Shown piece after piece: positions 33,422 through 40,624 of a stretch of DNA of 40,624 nt (within the stretch, counting starts at the first letter, position 1; each line of letters starts with the position of its first letter). This stretch comes from DRTC01 sp964521025. GTDB taxonomy: Bacteria; Cloacimonadota; Cloacimonadia; Cloacimonadales; TCS61. The notes under the pieces were generated by a model. It was not told the DNA's origin, searched no databases, and saw only the letters and a list, made by a program, of their open reading frames with translations. The stretch is from assembly GCA_964521025.1 (NCBI GenBank), contig CAZFPK010000025.1, forward strand, positions 1-40,624. Reading direction: 5' to 3'. Made by a program: the position numbers and the translations under genes.

Positions 33422-34699
33422 ATGAAAAAGTATTCGATCATCAGTCTCGGTTGTTCAAAGAATCTCGTGGACAGCGAAATATTTTCATACAATATCGAGA
33501 AATATAATTATAAATTCACCAATGATCTGAACAGGGCGGAAGTCATAATAATCAATACTTGCGGATTTATCAAAGAAGCAAAAGACGAATCTATTACTAC
33601 AATTTTGGAAATTGCCGAACAAAAGAAGACAGGCAAATGCAGAAACCTGATCGTCACCGGATGTTTGGTAAAAAGATATTTTCCTGAAATTCAAAAATCG
33701 ATTCCTGAAATCGACTATTTGCTCGAGTTAAAAGATTTCCAAAATTTCTCGAAAATTTTCTCTCAAAAATATGAACATCAAAGGAAACTGCTGACTCTAC
33801 CTCATTTTGCATACTTACGCATCAGCGATGGTTGTAATAATATCTGCAGTTATTGTGCGATTCCGTCGATTCGCGGAAACCTGCAAAGCGTTCCTATCGA
33901 GAATCTTATCCAGGAAGCAAAATCGTTGGCAGAAAATGGGGTAAAAGAACTGATCCTGACAGCACAAGATACAGCAAATTACGGAACCGATATTTACGGA
34001 GAACAGAAAATAATCGAATTATTGGAAGAACTTCATAAAATAAAAGGGATCGAATGGATTCGACTACTCTATCTTCATCCTGCTCATATCACTTCCGAAT
34101 TGATCGACAAAATAGAGGAACTTCCCAAAATTCTCAAATATTTTGAAATTCCATTGCAGCACATTAATGATAATATCCTGCAAAATATGAATCGAAAAAT
34201 CTCTAAAAATCGGATTATCCAAATTCTGGCAGAGATCAAAGAAAAAATCCCGGACGCAATTTTCAGGACGACTTTTATGGTTGGATATCCCGGGGAAACT
34301 GAAAAAAGATTTAAGGAATTGAAAGAGTTTATCAAAACACAAAAATTCTTGAGATTGGGAGTTTTTATTTTCTCCAGAGAAGAAGGAACAACAGCATTCG
34401 AATTGAAAAATCGCATTTCTCAACAAACTACTCAAATCCGAAAGGATGAATTAATGAGTTTGCAGCAGGAAATCTCCCAAAAATTATTGGAAAAATTTGT
34501 AGGAAAGAAACTTAAAGTTATCATTGACAGGAAAAGTGAAGATAAAGATTTCCTCTTTGAAGGAAGGAGTTATCTCGATGCTCCGGGAATCGATGGTAAA
34601 GTTTTTCTTTTTGAAGAAAACCTTGAGATCGGGAAAATTTATAATGTCGAGATCATCGATAGTTGGGAGTATGATCTGGTTGGGAAAATAGTTAATTAG
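33422..34699 (+). CDS. rimO: Ribosomal protein S12 methylthiotransferase
   Basis: 425 residues. Radical-SAM methylthiotransferase that modifies an aspartate of ribosomal protein S12. Seen: SLGCSKNLVDSE at the start, the RimO hallmark, giving the auxiliary-cluster cysteines C11, C47 and C81; the radical-SAM cysteines C138-x3-C142-x2-C145 (DGCNNICSYC); and a C-terminal TRAM domain (KVIIDRKSEDKDFLFEGR ... GIDGKVFLFE). ATG 33422 comes directly after a repeat cassette with no Shine-Dalgarno sequence, so leader-poor translation or an A-rich enhancer must serve. Distinguished from MiaB by the LVDSE motif. Confidence 0.95.
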   Translation: MKKYSIISLGCSKNLVDSEIFSYNIEKYNYKFTNDLNRAEVIIINTCGFIKEAKDESITTILEIAEQKKTGKCRNLIVTGCLVKRYFPEIQKSIPEIDYLLELKDFQNFSKIFSQKYEHQRKLLTLPHFAYLRISDGCNNICSYCAIPSIRGNLQSVPIENLIQEAKSLAENGVKELILTAQDTANYGTDIYGEQKIIELLEELHKIKGIEWIRLLYLHPAHITSELIDKIEELPKILKYFEIPLQHINDNILQNMNRKISKNRIIQILAEIKEKIPDAIFRTTFMVGYPGETEKRFKELKEFIKTQKFLRLGVFIFSREEGTTAFELKNRISQQTTQIRKDELMSLQQEISQKLLEKFVGKKLKVIIDRKSEDKDFLFEGRSYLDAPGIDGKVFLFEENLEIGKIYNVEIIDSWEYDLVGKIVN

Positions 34700-34720
34700 T
34701 TGAATTTGGCGAATCAGTAA

Positions 34721-34902
34721 GATTGGACTCGACTTCAAAGCAAAGCGTGGAGTTGAGAACAATCGTAATAACGAATATCGAATAATGAATGATGAAGCAA
34801 ACACACCTCCCGGCTAAAGCCGGACTCCTCTCAAGAGGATATTCTCTCCGTACTTTCCGAAGCTTCCTCCAGAGAAATTCTTTCATAGAAGATTCGGAAA
34901 GT
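34721..34902 (+). repeat. Dispersed intergenic repeat, copy 2, plus a 10-bp inverted repeat
   Basis: Copy of the element at 7028 over 34721-34860 (same ordered blocks, shorter middle), with hairpins cggct-aa-agccg and cctct-ca-agagg. It runs into actttccgaa (34852-34861), whose exact complement ttcggaaagt lies at 34893-34902, giving a 51-nt stem-loop. Confidence 0.8.
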
Positions 34903-34968
34903 TTTGAGTTAAAAAGGAAAACTAGGTTTTTCTTATGCGCGTCCATTAGCGGCTAAATATAATAAACT

Positions 34969-37044
34969 ATGGAAAAAAGAATCGAACAGTCATCGATAAA
35001 TTCCATCCTTAAAAAAACTTTCGGTTTCGATGAATTCCGTCTTATGCAAAAAGAGATCATTAAAAACATCATCTCCAAAAAAGATACACTCATCATCATG
35101 CCGACCGGAAGCGGGAAATCGCTTTGTTATCAACTTCCGGCTCTTATTTTCGATGGTTTGACGATAGTTATATCTCCACTTATTTCTTTGATGAAAGATC
35201 AGGTCGAGCAACTTCATGAAATGGGTGTCCGAGCTGTTTTCCTGAATAGTTCCTTAACTTACAGCGAATATCGATTCAACATAAATCTTATCCTGAAAAA
35301 CCAGGTAAAATTAGTCTATCTCGCTCCCGAAGCAATGTTGACCCGGAAGGTCCTGAGTATTCTTTCCAAAGTTAAAGTAGATTGTATCACTATCGATGAA
35401 GCACATTGCATTTCCGAATGGGGACACGATTTCCGTCCCGAATACAGGCAATTGGTCGAGGTTCGGAAACTATTTCCCAAAGCAGTTTGTGTAGCTTTGA
35501 CTGCGACTGCAACTCCCAGAGTTCAGAGAGATATAAAAGATAATCTGAAATTTGAAAAATCTAACGAATTTATTTCCAGTTTTAATCGTGAGAATCTTTA
35601 TTTGCAGATCATCAACAAATCAGAGCCGGTTTCTCAAACTCTCGAATTTTTAGAAAAATTTCCGGAACAATCGGGAATAATCTATTGTTTTACTCGCAGG
35701 CAGGTCGATGAACTTTATGAAATATTAGATGAAAAAGGATTCTCCGTAAAACCATATCATGCCGGACTCGAAGACGAAGAACGACGGAATAACCAGGAAC
35801 TTTTCATCAAAGACGATGTACAGATAATTGTGGCAACTATCGCTTTTGGAATGGGAATCAATAAACCGAACATTCGTTTTGTTGTTCATTTCGATCTTCC
35901 CAATAATATTGAAGGATATTATCAGCAAATCGGGAGATCTGGACGGGATGGTTTGAAATCTCACTGTTTGCTACTTTTCAGTTACGGAGATATTGCCAGG
36001 ATCAAATATTTCATCAATCAGAAAGAGGAGAAGGAAAAACGGATCGCTATGATGCATCTCGATACACTGATCGGTTTTTGCGAATCAAATATCTGCCGTA
36101 GAATTCCTCTCCTGAGATATTTTGGAGAAAAATATTCTTCCGAAGATTGCGGAATGTGTGATAATTGCGGTGAAGAAGCAAAAGATTTGATCGATATCAC
36201 CATCCAGGCACAGAAATTTTTTTCGTGTATGAAACGCACCGGAGAAATTTTCGGAGCAGGTCATATCATCGATGTTTTAAGAGGTTCAAAAGTACAGAAA
36301 GTTCTGGAACGAAAACACGATCTGCTTTCGACTTACAATATCGGGAACGACCTTTCCAAAAAGCAGTGGTTTCATCTTTCCCGCCAGTTCATCCAACAAA
36401 ATTTGATCAGGAAAGACAATCAATTCGGCAGTTTGAAACTAACTCCTGCAGGTTGGGAAGTATTGAAAAATAAGCATTCCGTTCAGGGTTTATTGATCGA
36501 AGAAAAGGTGAAATTCAAAAAAATCAAAGAAGTGGATTTTGAATTCGATCACAAATTATTTGAAAGACTTCGACAGAAAAGGAAAGCATTGGCAAGTGCT
36601 TCCAATCTTCCTCCTTATATAATTTTTGCGGACAAATCATTGATCGAAATGTCTGCTTTTTTCCCGCAAACATCAGTAAATTTCATGAAAATCAATGGAG
36701 TCGGACAGTCAAAATTTGAGAAATACGGTGAGATTTTCCTGAAGATTATAAAAGATCATTGTCGCGAATTCGGGATCGAAGAGAAGATCAAAGAAGACAG
36801 AACTCAATATAAATTGAAATTGGATAATTCTAATCCAAAAAAGGTAACTCCAAAAAAAACTTTTACTATAAAAGAAATTCGAGAAGAATTTCCTAAAGCG
36901 TATGATATATGGACTGAAATGGACGATAACTTGCTCAAAATAAGTTTTAAGATGGATCAGGATATCAGCGAATTAGCGAAACTTTTCCAACGCAAACCAG
37001 GAGCGATCAGATCGAGATTGAAAAAAAATGGATTGATAAAATAA
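34969..37044 (+). CDS. recQ: ATP-dependent DNA helicase RecQ
   Basis: 691 residues. 3-prime to 5-prime DNA helicase for recombination and repair. Walker A TGSGKS 46-51, DEAH 143-146, FTRRQVDELY, QQIGRSGRDG (motif VI), then the RecQ zinc site (FCESNICRR ... CGMCDNC), winged-helix RQC region and an HRDC domain (LFERLRQKRKALASASN). A last 60 residues (KEIREEFPKAYDIWTEMDD ... RSRLKKNGLI) form the extra helix-turn-helix tail that many superfamily I/II helicases in related phyla carry. ATG 34969 lacks a clear ribosome-binding site; the upstream gap is repeat-derived. Confidence 0.95.
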   Translation: MEKRIEQSSINSILKKTFGFDEFRLMQKEIIKNIISKKDTLIIMPTGSGKSLCYQLPALIFDGLTIVISPLISLMKDQVEQLHEMGVRAVFLNSSLTYSEYRFNINLILKNQVKLVYLAPEAMLTRKVLSILSKVKVDCITIDEAHCISEWGHDFRPEYRQLVEVRKLFPKAVCVALTATATPRVQRDIKDNLKFEKSNEFISSFNRENLYLQIINKSEPVSQTLEFLEKFPEQSGIIYCFTRRQVDELYEILDEKGFSVKPYHAGLEDEERRNNQELFIKDDVQIIVATIAFGMGINKPNIRFVVHFDLPNNIEGYYQQIGRSGRDGLKSHCLLLFSYGDIARIKYFINQKEEKEKRIAMMHLDTLIGFCESNICRRIPLLRYFGEKYSSEDCGMCDNCGEEAKDLIDITIQAQKFFSCMKRTGEIFGAGHIIDVLRGSKVQKVLERKHDLLSTYNIGNDLSKKQWFHLSRQFIQQNLIRKDNQFGSLKLTPAGWEVLKNKHSVQGLLIEEKVKFKKIKEVDFEFDHKLFERLRQKRKALASASNLPPYIIFADKSLIEMSAFFPQTSVNFMKINGVGQSKFEKYGEIFLKIIKDHCREFGIEEKIKEDRTQYKLKLDNSNPKKVTPKKTFTIKEIREEFPKAYDIWTEMDDNLLKISFKMDQDISELAKLFQRKPGAIRSRLKKNGLIK

Positions 37045-37059
37045 CGGGAAACGGGAAAT

Positions 37060-37153
37060 TGTAACTCATAACTCCGCTTTGAGAATCTCTAATTTAAGCA
37101 AAAAATTGAATAATATCCTTAAAAAGAAACGATCCGTGAAATCCGTGAACAAA
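37060..37153 (+). repeat. Repeat cassettes before trpS
   Basis: gtaactcataactccgcttt continuing into gagaatctct is a variant of the cassette at 33003-33031, and gatccgtgaaatccgtgaac (37131-37150) is a cgtg-type cassette ending 17 nt before the trpS ATG. Confidence 0.65.
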
Positions 37154-37167
37154 AAAAGAGGTAAAAT

Positions 37168-38166
37168 ATGACTAGAAAAACTGCTCTAACCGGCATCAAA
37201 CCAACAGGCTTACCGCATATCGGGAATTATTTAGGGATGTATATTCCGGCAATAAAGCTGGCAGAAAACTATGACACCCGTTATTTCATTGCTGACTATC
37301 ATGCATTGAATACGATGCGAGATCCGAAAATTATCCGCGAACTTACCTATGAAGTTGCTGCCATCTGGCTGGCAATGGGATTGGATCCGGATGAATCGAT
37401 CTTGTATAAACAATCGGCAGTTTGCGGAACATTCGAATTGACCATTCTGTTGATGGCTTTTACATCCAAGGGTTTAATGAATCGCGCCCATGCCTATAAA
37501 TCCAGAGTTCAAGAAAATACGGAAATCGGAAAAGTCCCCGACGATGGCGTGAATATGGGACTTTTCACTTACCCGGCTTTGATGGCTGCCGATATCCTGC
37601 AATTCGACAGTGATGTTGTTCCGGTCGGACAGGATCAGAAACAGCATTTGGAAATGACCATCGATATTGCCCAAACGATCAATCACAATTACGGGAAAGA
37701 ACTGCTGAAAATTCCGGAAGCCTTGATCAGAGAATCTACCGGTTCTGTAATCGGTCTGGACGGCAGGAAAATGAGTAAAAGTTATCATAACACGATCCCG
37801 CTTATTATTTCACCAAAAAAATTGAGAAAATTGATCATGAAGATCGTTACTAATTCTCAAACTATCGAAGAACCGAAAAACCCGGATGAATGTAATATTT
37901 TTTCACTTTATAAACTATTTACAAATAATGAACAACAACAGGAATTGAGGAAAAAATACCTGGCAGGAGGAATGGGCTGGGGACAGGCAAAACAGGAATT
38001 ATTTGAAGTGATGAATGAAACGCTTACTCCTCTCCGGGATGAATATACAAAATTAATCGGTAATAAAGATTATATCGACGAAGTGCTGAATAAAGGAGCG
38101 GAAAGAGCGAATGAGATCGTTTCTAAAAAAATGCTGGAATTAAGGAAAGCGGTTGGGTTAGCGTAA
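37168..38166 (+). CDS. trpS: Tryptophanyl-tRNA synthetase
   Basis: 332 residues, the usual bacterial length. Class I synthetase charging tRNA-Trp. TGIKPTGLPHIGNYLG holds the HIGH-type ATP motif near residue 17-20; KMSKS is at 201-205 after VIGLDGR. The dimer-interface and tryptophan pocket segments (FIADYHALNT, PVGQDQKQHLEM) are present. ATG 37168 with a weak GAGG about 9 nt upstream. Stands between repeat cassettes and secG. Confidence 0.96.
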   Translation: MTRKTALTGIKPTGLPHIGNYLGMYIPAIKLAENYDTRYFIADYHALNTMRDPKIIRELTYEVAAIWLAMGLDPDESILYKQSAVCGTFELTILLMAFTSKGLMNRAHAYKSRVQENTEIGKVPDDGVNMGLFTYPALMAADILQFDSDVVPVGQDQKQHLEMTIDIAQTINHNYGKELLKIPEALIRESTGSVIGLDGRKMSKSYHNTIPLIISPKKLRKLIMKIVTNSQTIEEPKNPDECNIFSLYKLFTNNEQQQELRKKYLAGGMGWGQAKQELFEVMNETLTPLRDEYTKLIGNKDYIDEVLNKGAERANEIVSKKMLELRKAVGLA

Positions 38167-38188
38167 TTAATTTTATCGATAAATTCTA

Positions 38189-38217
38189 TTTGACACCAAA
38201 ATACTACAAAAATAAAT
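38189..38217 (+). promoter_or_regulatory. Candidate sigma70-type promoter for secG
   Basis: Perfect TTGACA at 38189-38194, 17-nt spacer, ATAAAT at 38212-38217, about 30 nt before the secG start. Confidence 0.45.
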
Positions 38218-38246
38218 GTGCCAAATCCTGAAATTAAGGAGTTAAA

Positions 38247-38585
38247 ATGTACACTGTTTTAATGATCTTACATATCTTGGTATCGATCGCACTTGTTCTG
38301 GTGATCTTGATGCAATCGAGTAAAGGCGGAGCTCTGGACGGTATGCTCGGAGGAACAGCTTCTAATGTTCTGGGAGGGCAGGCAGCTCCGAAATTCCTGC
38401 AGAATGCAACAAAAATATTAGCATTTGTTTTTATGCTGATGTGTTTTTTGATGGCGTTTCAGTTAAAAGCAGGTAGAAAATCTTCCGGTAAAGCAGTTGA
38501 CCAGCTGAAGAAAGAAGCAGCAGAACAACCACTGGAAGAAGTTTTACCGATATTACCGGTAGAAGAAACACCTTCGGGTGAATAA
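38247..38585 (+). CDS. secG: Preprotein translocase subunit SecG
   Basis: 112 residues. Two transmembrane helices (about 3-20 and 55-74) flank the conserved cytoplasmic loop MQSSKGGALDGMLGG ... SNVLGGQAAPKFL, the SecG signature. It assists the SecYEG channel. A charged 35-residue C-terminal extension is longer than in E. coli. ATG 38247 with AAGGAG about 8 nt upstream. The tRNA-Leu gene begins 6 nt after its stop. Confidence 0.93.
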   Translation: MYTVLMILHILVSIALVLVILMQSSKGGALDGMLGGTASNVLGGQAAPKFLQNATKILAFVFMLMCFLMAFQLKAGRKSSGKAVDQLKKEAAEQPLEEVLPILPVEETPSGE

Positions 38586-38591
38586 ATTTTA

Positions 38592-38678
38592 GCAGAAGTG
38601 GTGGAATTGGCAGACACGCAAGACTAAGGATCTTGTGCTCAATTATCGAGTGTGCGGGTTCAAGTCCCGCCTTCTGCA
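38592..38678 (+). tRNA. tRNA-Leu, anticodon AAG
   Basis: Full class II cloverleaf: acceptor gcagaag/cttctgc, anticodon stem caaga/tcttg around the loop ctaagga (T33, A34-A35-G36), a long variable arm (ctc...gag), T arm gcggg-ttcaagt-cccgc, discriminator A; CCA is not encoded. Type II arm and discriminator A identify leucine. Anticodon AAG reads CUU (and more if A34 becomes inosine); bacteria normally use GAG here. Confidence 0.9.
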
Positions 38679-38784
38679 TCCCCCGAAACACCCCCGACAA
38701 AAGAGGGTTGTAAGTATCTAAAAAGTGGCAAAGTTACAGCGGTTCGATAACCGGTTCCGTCAAATTCGAGACCTTCCGGGAAGA
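38679..38784. other. Candidate attachment-site region between tRNA-Leu and the recombinase gene
   Basis: Contains two cccccga units 11 nt apart (38680-38686, 38691-38697) and cggtt-cgat-aaccg (38740-38753) overlapping aaccggtt. A serine recombinase core is short and cannot be named without the other end of the element, which is outside the window. Confidence 0.35.
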
Positions 38785-40137
38785 TCAACTGTTGGATTCG
38801 TTGCCGGGTATCGATTTGATCAGCATTTTGCCAAATATCCGAAAGAATCGATAACAGAGATAAAGTAAATTTAATCTGGTCATCATCTCCGAATAGTCAA
38901 TCTTTGTTTTTTCTAACTCGATTCGTTTCTCAATAAGTCCTTTTTCGATTTCCTGTGATTTAATTTTGTAAGTCGCTATATCGAAAACTCTATCAATGAC
39001 AAGTTCTTCAATTCTTCTTTTTTTCTTCTCTAATTCAACAATTTGTTTCCTCAATAAAGTTTGGAATTTCGACTGGGTCTTATTATGCTGCACCCAAATA
39101 TTACGGACCACAACCTCAAACAATTTCAATACTCTTCGATCTGGTTGCAGCAATTTCAACTGATCATAAAATAAATCTTCCAGGAATTTTTTTCCAACAT
39201 TAACATGACACCCGGAAGTCAGGCATCGATAATAAGGATATTTTTTAGATCGACCTTGAGAATATCCTCCGGTTATATTCCGTCCGCACTTTGCACACCC
39301 GACAAAATTCCGCAACGGAAATTCTGGATTGTTCTTTTGGATTGGAGTGATAGTTTTTAGGTTTCCATTCAATATCTTTTGACAAATACGGAATTGTTCT
39401 TCAGAAACAATCGGTTCATGAATCCCCTTTGTAACAGGGAAATTCTTAACTTTGATTGTCCCTGCAAAAAGAGGATTCCTAACAATGCGATAGTATGAAG
39501 TTCTTGAAATCTTTCTTCCAAACTTAAGGTTGATCATCTGACGAATCTGGTCCTGGGCATAAATTCCTTTAGCCAGAAGATCGAACATTTCTTTGATGAT
39601 TGGAGCATCATGGTCCGGAACGATGACTTTCTTTTTGTTCTGATCCCTGACATACTTATAACCGAAAGGCTTAGCAAAACAGTACCGCCCTTGTGATACC
39701 TCGTAAAATTTGCTTTTCCGGATTTCTTCTTTCAAGTTATCAATGTAGTTCTTTGCCATCAGAACTTTAATTCCATGCAGGAATTTTTGAGAAGAGTGAG
39801 AATCCCGGGAAAGAATAAAATTTTCTTTTACAAAATGAATATCGACACCAATGTCATCGAGAGCGACCCAGTCCCGGATATTTCTGTAAAGCCGATCTGT
39901 TTTTTCAACCAGGATAAGATCGCAATTTTTTTCCTGGATAAATTCGAGCATCGATGTGAAATTCTCCCTGCCTGTCTTTTTAGCAGTTTCAACATCGATA
40001 AATTCATCCAGGATTGTTTGATCGTTATCGATTACATATTTTCGCAGTAATTTCAATTGAGATGGTATAGAGAACCCGGATTTCTCCTGTTCTTTGGAAG
40101 AAACCCGGGCATAAATTACACATCTGTTTTTTTTCAT
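38785..40137 (-). CDS. Large serine recombinase (integrase)
   Basis: 450 residues from ATG 40137. Catalytic resolvase domain begins CVIYARVSSKEQEKSGFS, with the first serine of VSS (S13) as the nucleophile and DRLYRNIRDW nearby. Then the recombinase domain (KPFGYKYVRD, RNPLFAGTIKVK), a zinc ribbon (CAKCGRN ... YYRCLTSGC) and a coiled C-terminal arm (KQIVELEKKKRRIEEL). It would catalyse integration and excision of a mobile element; it points toward tRNA-Leu 107 nt away, the likely junction. Its start overlaps the stop of a small upstream ORF (TGATG). Confidence 0.93.
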   Translation of the reverse strand: MKKNRCVIYARVSSKEQEKSGFSIPSQLKLLRKYVIDNDQTILDEFIDVETAKKTGRENFTSMLEFIQEKNCDLILVEKTDRLYRNIRDWVALDDIGVDIHFVKENFILSRDSHSSQKFLHGIKVLMAKNYIDNLKEEIRKSKFYEVSQGRYCFAKPFGYKYVRDQNKKKVIVPDHDAPIIKEMFDLLAKGIYAQDQIRQMINLKFGRKISRTSYYRIVRNPLFAGTIKVKNFPVTKGIHEPIVSEEQFRICQKILNGNLKTITPIQKNNPEFPLRNFVGCAKCGRNITGGYSQGRSKKYPYYRCLTSGCHVNVGKKFLEDLFYDQLKLLQPDRRVLKLFEVVVRNIWVQHNKTQSKFQTLLRKQIVELEKKKRRIEELVIDRVFDIATYKIKSQEIEKGLIEKRIELEKTKIDYSEMMTRLNLLYLCYRFFRIFGKMLIKSIPGNESNS

Positions 40138-40292
40138 CAAGAAGCCTTTCTCAACTCTTTCAATTTCTCATAATAATCGATTGACAGGTGAGTTGGCATT
40201 TTAGCAAATTCCATCATCTCCCTGATTTCCTGATCAGAGAAATCACTGTCATTTTCGATAAGTTTTCGAGCTTCTTTGATTGTACATAAATT
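40137..40292 (-). CDS. Small ORF coupled to the recombinase gene, 5-prime end unclear
   Basis: Open from 40292 with no usual start codon before an internal ATG; reads TIKEARKLIENDSDFSDQEI, then MMEFAKMPTHLSIDYYEKL and ends KELRKAS. The stop TGA shares one base with the recombinase ATG, as in coupled genes. Looks like real, soluble, helical protein, possibly 5-prime damaged or started at ATG about 40214. Not recognised. Confidence 0.4.
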   Translation of the reverse strand, partial: NLCTIKEARKLIENDSDFSDQEIREMMEFAKMPTHLSIDYYEKLKELRKAS

Positions 40293-40305
40293 TCAAAAAT
40301 AATTT

Positions 40306-40461
40306 TTAAATGTCCATCACATAATCAGGATCTTCGAGTAATTTGTTCAGCATTTCATCTCTTTCTTCAACACTGTCGGTTTTTATTGAGAATGCTCTAG
40401 TCTCTGGTATATTTTTTACCCTGATATCCACAATATTTGATGTTGTCACTATGATGATCAA
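40306..40461 (-). CDS. Small hypothetical protein upstream of the recombinase
   Basis: About 51 residues from TTG 40461 or 47 from GTG 40449, neither with a clear ribosome-binding site. A hydrophobic strand-like start (IIIVTTSNIVDIRVKNIPET) is followed by an acidic helical end (SVEERDEMLNKLLEDPDYVM). Ends 14 nt before the open stretch of the small ORF coupled to the recombinase, same strand, so it may belong to the same element operon. Not recognised. Confidence 0.35.
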   Translation of the reverse strand: MIIIVTTSNIVDIRVKNIPETRAFSIKTDSVEERDEMLNKLLEDPDYVMDI

Positions 40462-40624
40462 TTCGCAAAACTGTCATTTTATCATCGACCAGTTTGTTTC
40501 TGCCAGGTTGATCAAGACTGAAACTCGGGAAGAGAACAATATTCGCTTTATCTAAATTGAGAAGTATAACTTAAGTGGATTACTTTGTTAGGACAAAAAA
40601 ACTTTCTCTTTAAGGTGTAAATTT
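40462..40624 (-). other. Right window edge, no firm gene
   Basis: A minus-strand frame open from 40570 to a stop at 40397-40399 reads NIVLFPSFSLDQPGRNKL and RIDHHSDNIKYCGYQG, protein-like but without an upstream start codon and overlapping the ORF at 40306-40461 in another frame. May be a decayed gene of the integrated element. Confidence 0.25.

Noticed and set aside
38679..38784. Direct repeat of the tRNA-Leu 3-prime end as an att site
   Set aside because: I looked for a second copy of the T arm and acceptor sequence elsewhere in the window and found none.
40343..40555. 70-codon plus-strand frame near the right end
   Set aside because: Opposite to better minus-strand frames, no ribosome-binding site.

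Overview
The window reads as ordinary chromosome from an AT-rich, Gram-negative, probably anaerobic and amino-acid-using bacterium. The Gram-negative signs are a TolC/RND efflux system, lipoproteins, and exported beta-helix and multi-domain proteins. Two different glutamate dehydrogenases fit amino-acid metabolism. The gene families (tandem PEP/pyruvate-binding proteins with a GRWGS...HFF tail, DUF1015, GEVED-type exported proteins, archaeal/eukaryal-type IleRS) would suit the FCB group, for example Cloacimonadota. That assignment is an inference from gene content, not a search result.

Layout. Positions 1-9700 hold two glutamate dehydrogenases flanking a short AT-rich element with perfect 21-bp inverted ends around a small membrane-protein gene, a translationally coupled pair of large PEP/pyruvate-binding proteins (the second with a GAF-like sensor and a nucleotidyltransferase domain), and a metallophosphoesterase. 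Positions 9700-13820 carry a hexapeptide acyltransferase, a polyprenol-phosphate sugar transferase, an RlmD/TrmA-type RNA methyltransferase overlapping a small lipoprotein gene, and a convergent exported Cache-domain protein. Positions 14222-18244 encode a 1340-residue exported protein made of repeated modules.

Positions 18400-25880 are a copper/silver resistance cluster: a CsoR-type repressor with a matching palindromic operator, then TolC-like, CusB-like and CusA-like subunits of a tripartite pump, then a DUF3347 protein with a Cys/His-rich tail. The adaptor carries three heavy-metal-binding CxMHP...CPxC modules. The set would sense Cu(I)/Ag(I), bind it in the periplasm and export it.

Positions 25977-38700 are mostly single genes, several of them housekeeping: a beta-helix protein, VanZ-like protein, a frameshifted AhpD/CMD-like gene, a possible Cys-rich leader peptide before ileS, ileS, DUF1015, rimO, recQ, trpS, secG and a tRNA-Leu with an unusual AAG anticodon. 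Directly after the tRNA a large serine recombinase on the minus strand, with small upstream ORFs, marks the probable edge of an integrated element running off the right end.

The most pervasive unexplained structure is in the gaps. Short degenerate cassettes (cgtg-n-cgtgg, aagtcagtg, atcctgt, acttcacaa, ctccggtttgagaat and others) fill many intergenic regions, often as nested inverted repeats, repeatedly sit just upstream of start codons, and in two places have become part of coding sequence (N-terminus of the CusB-like protein, C-terminus of the CusA-like protein).
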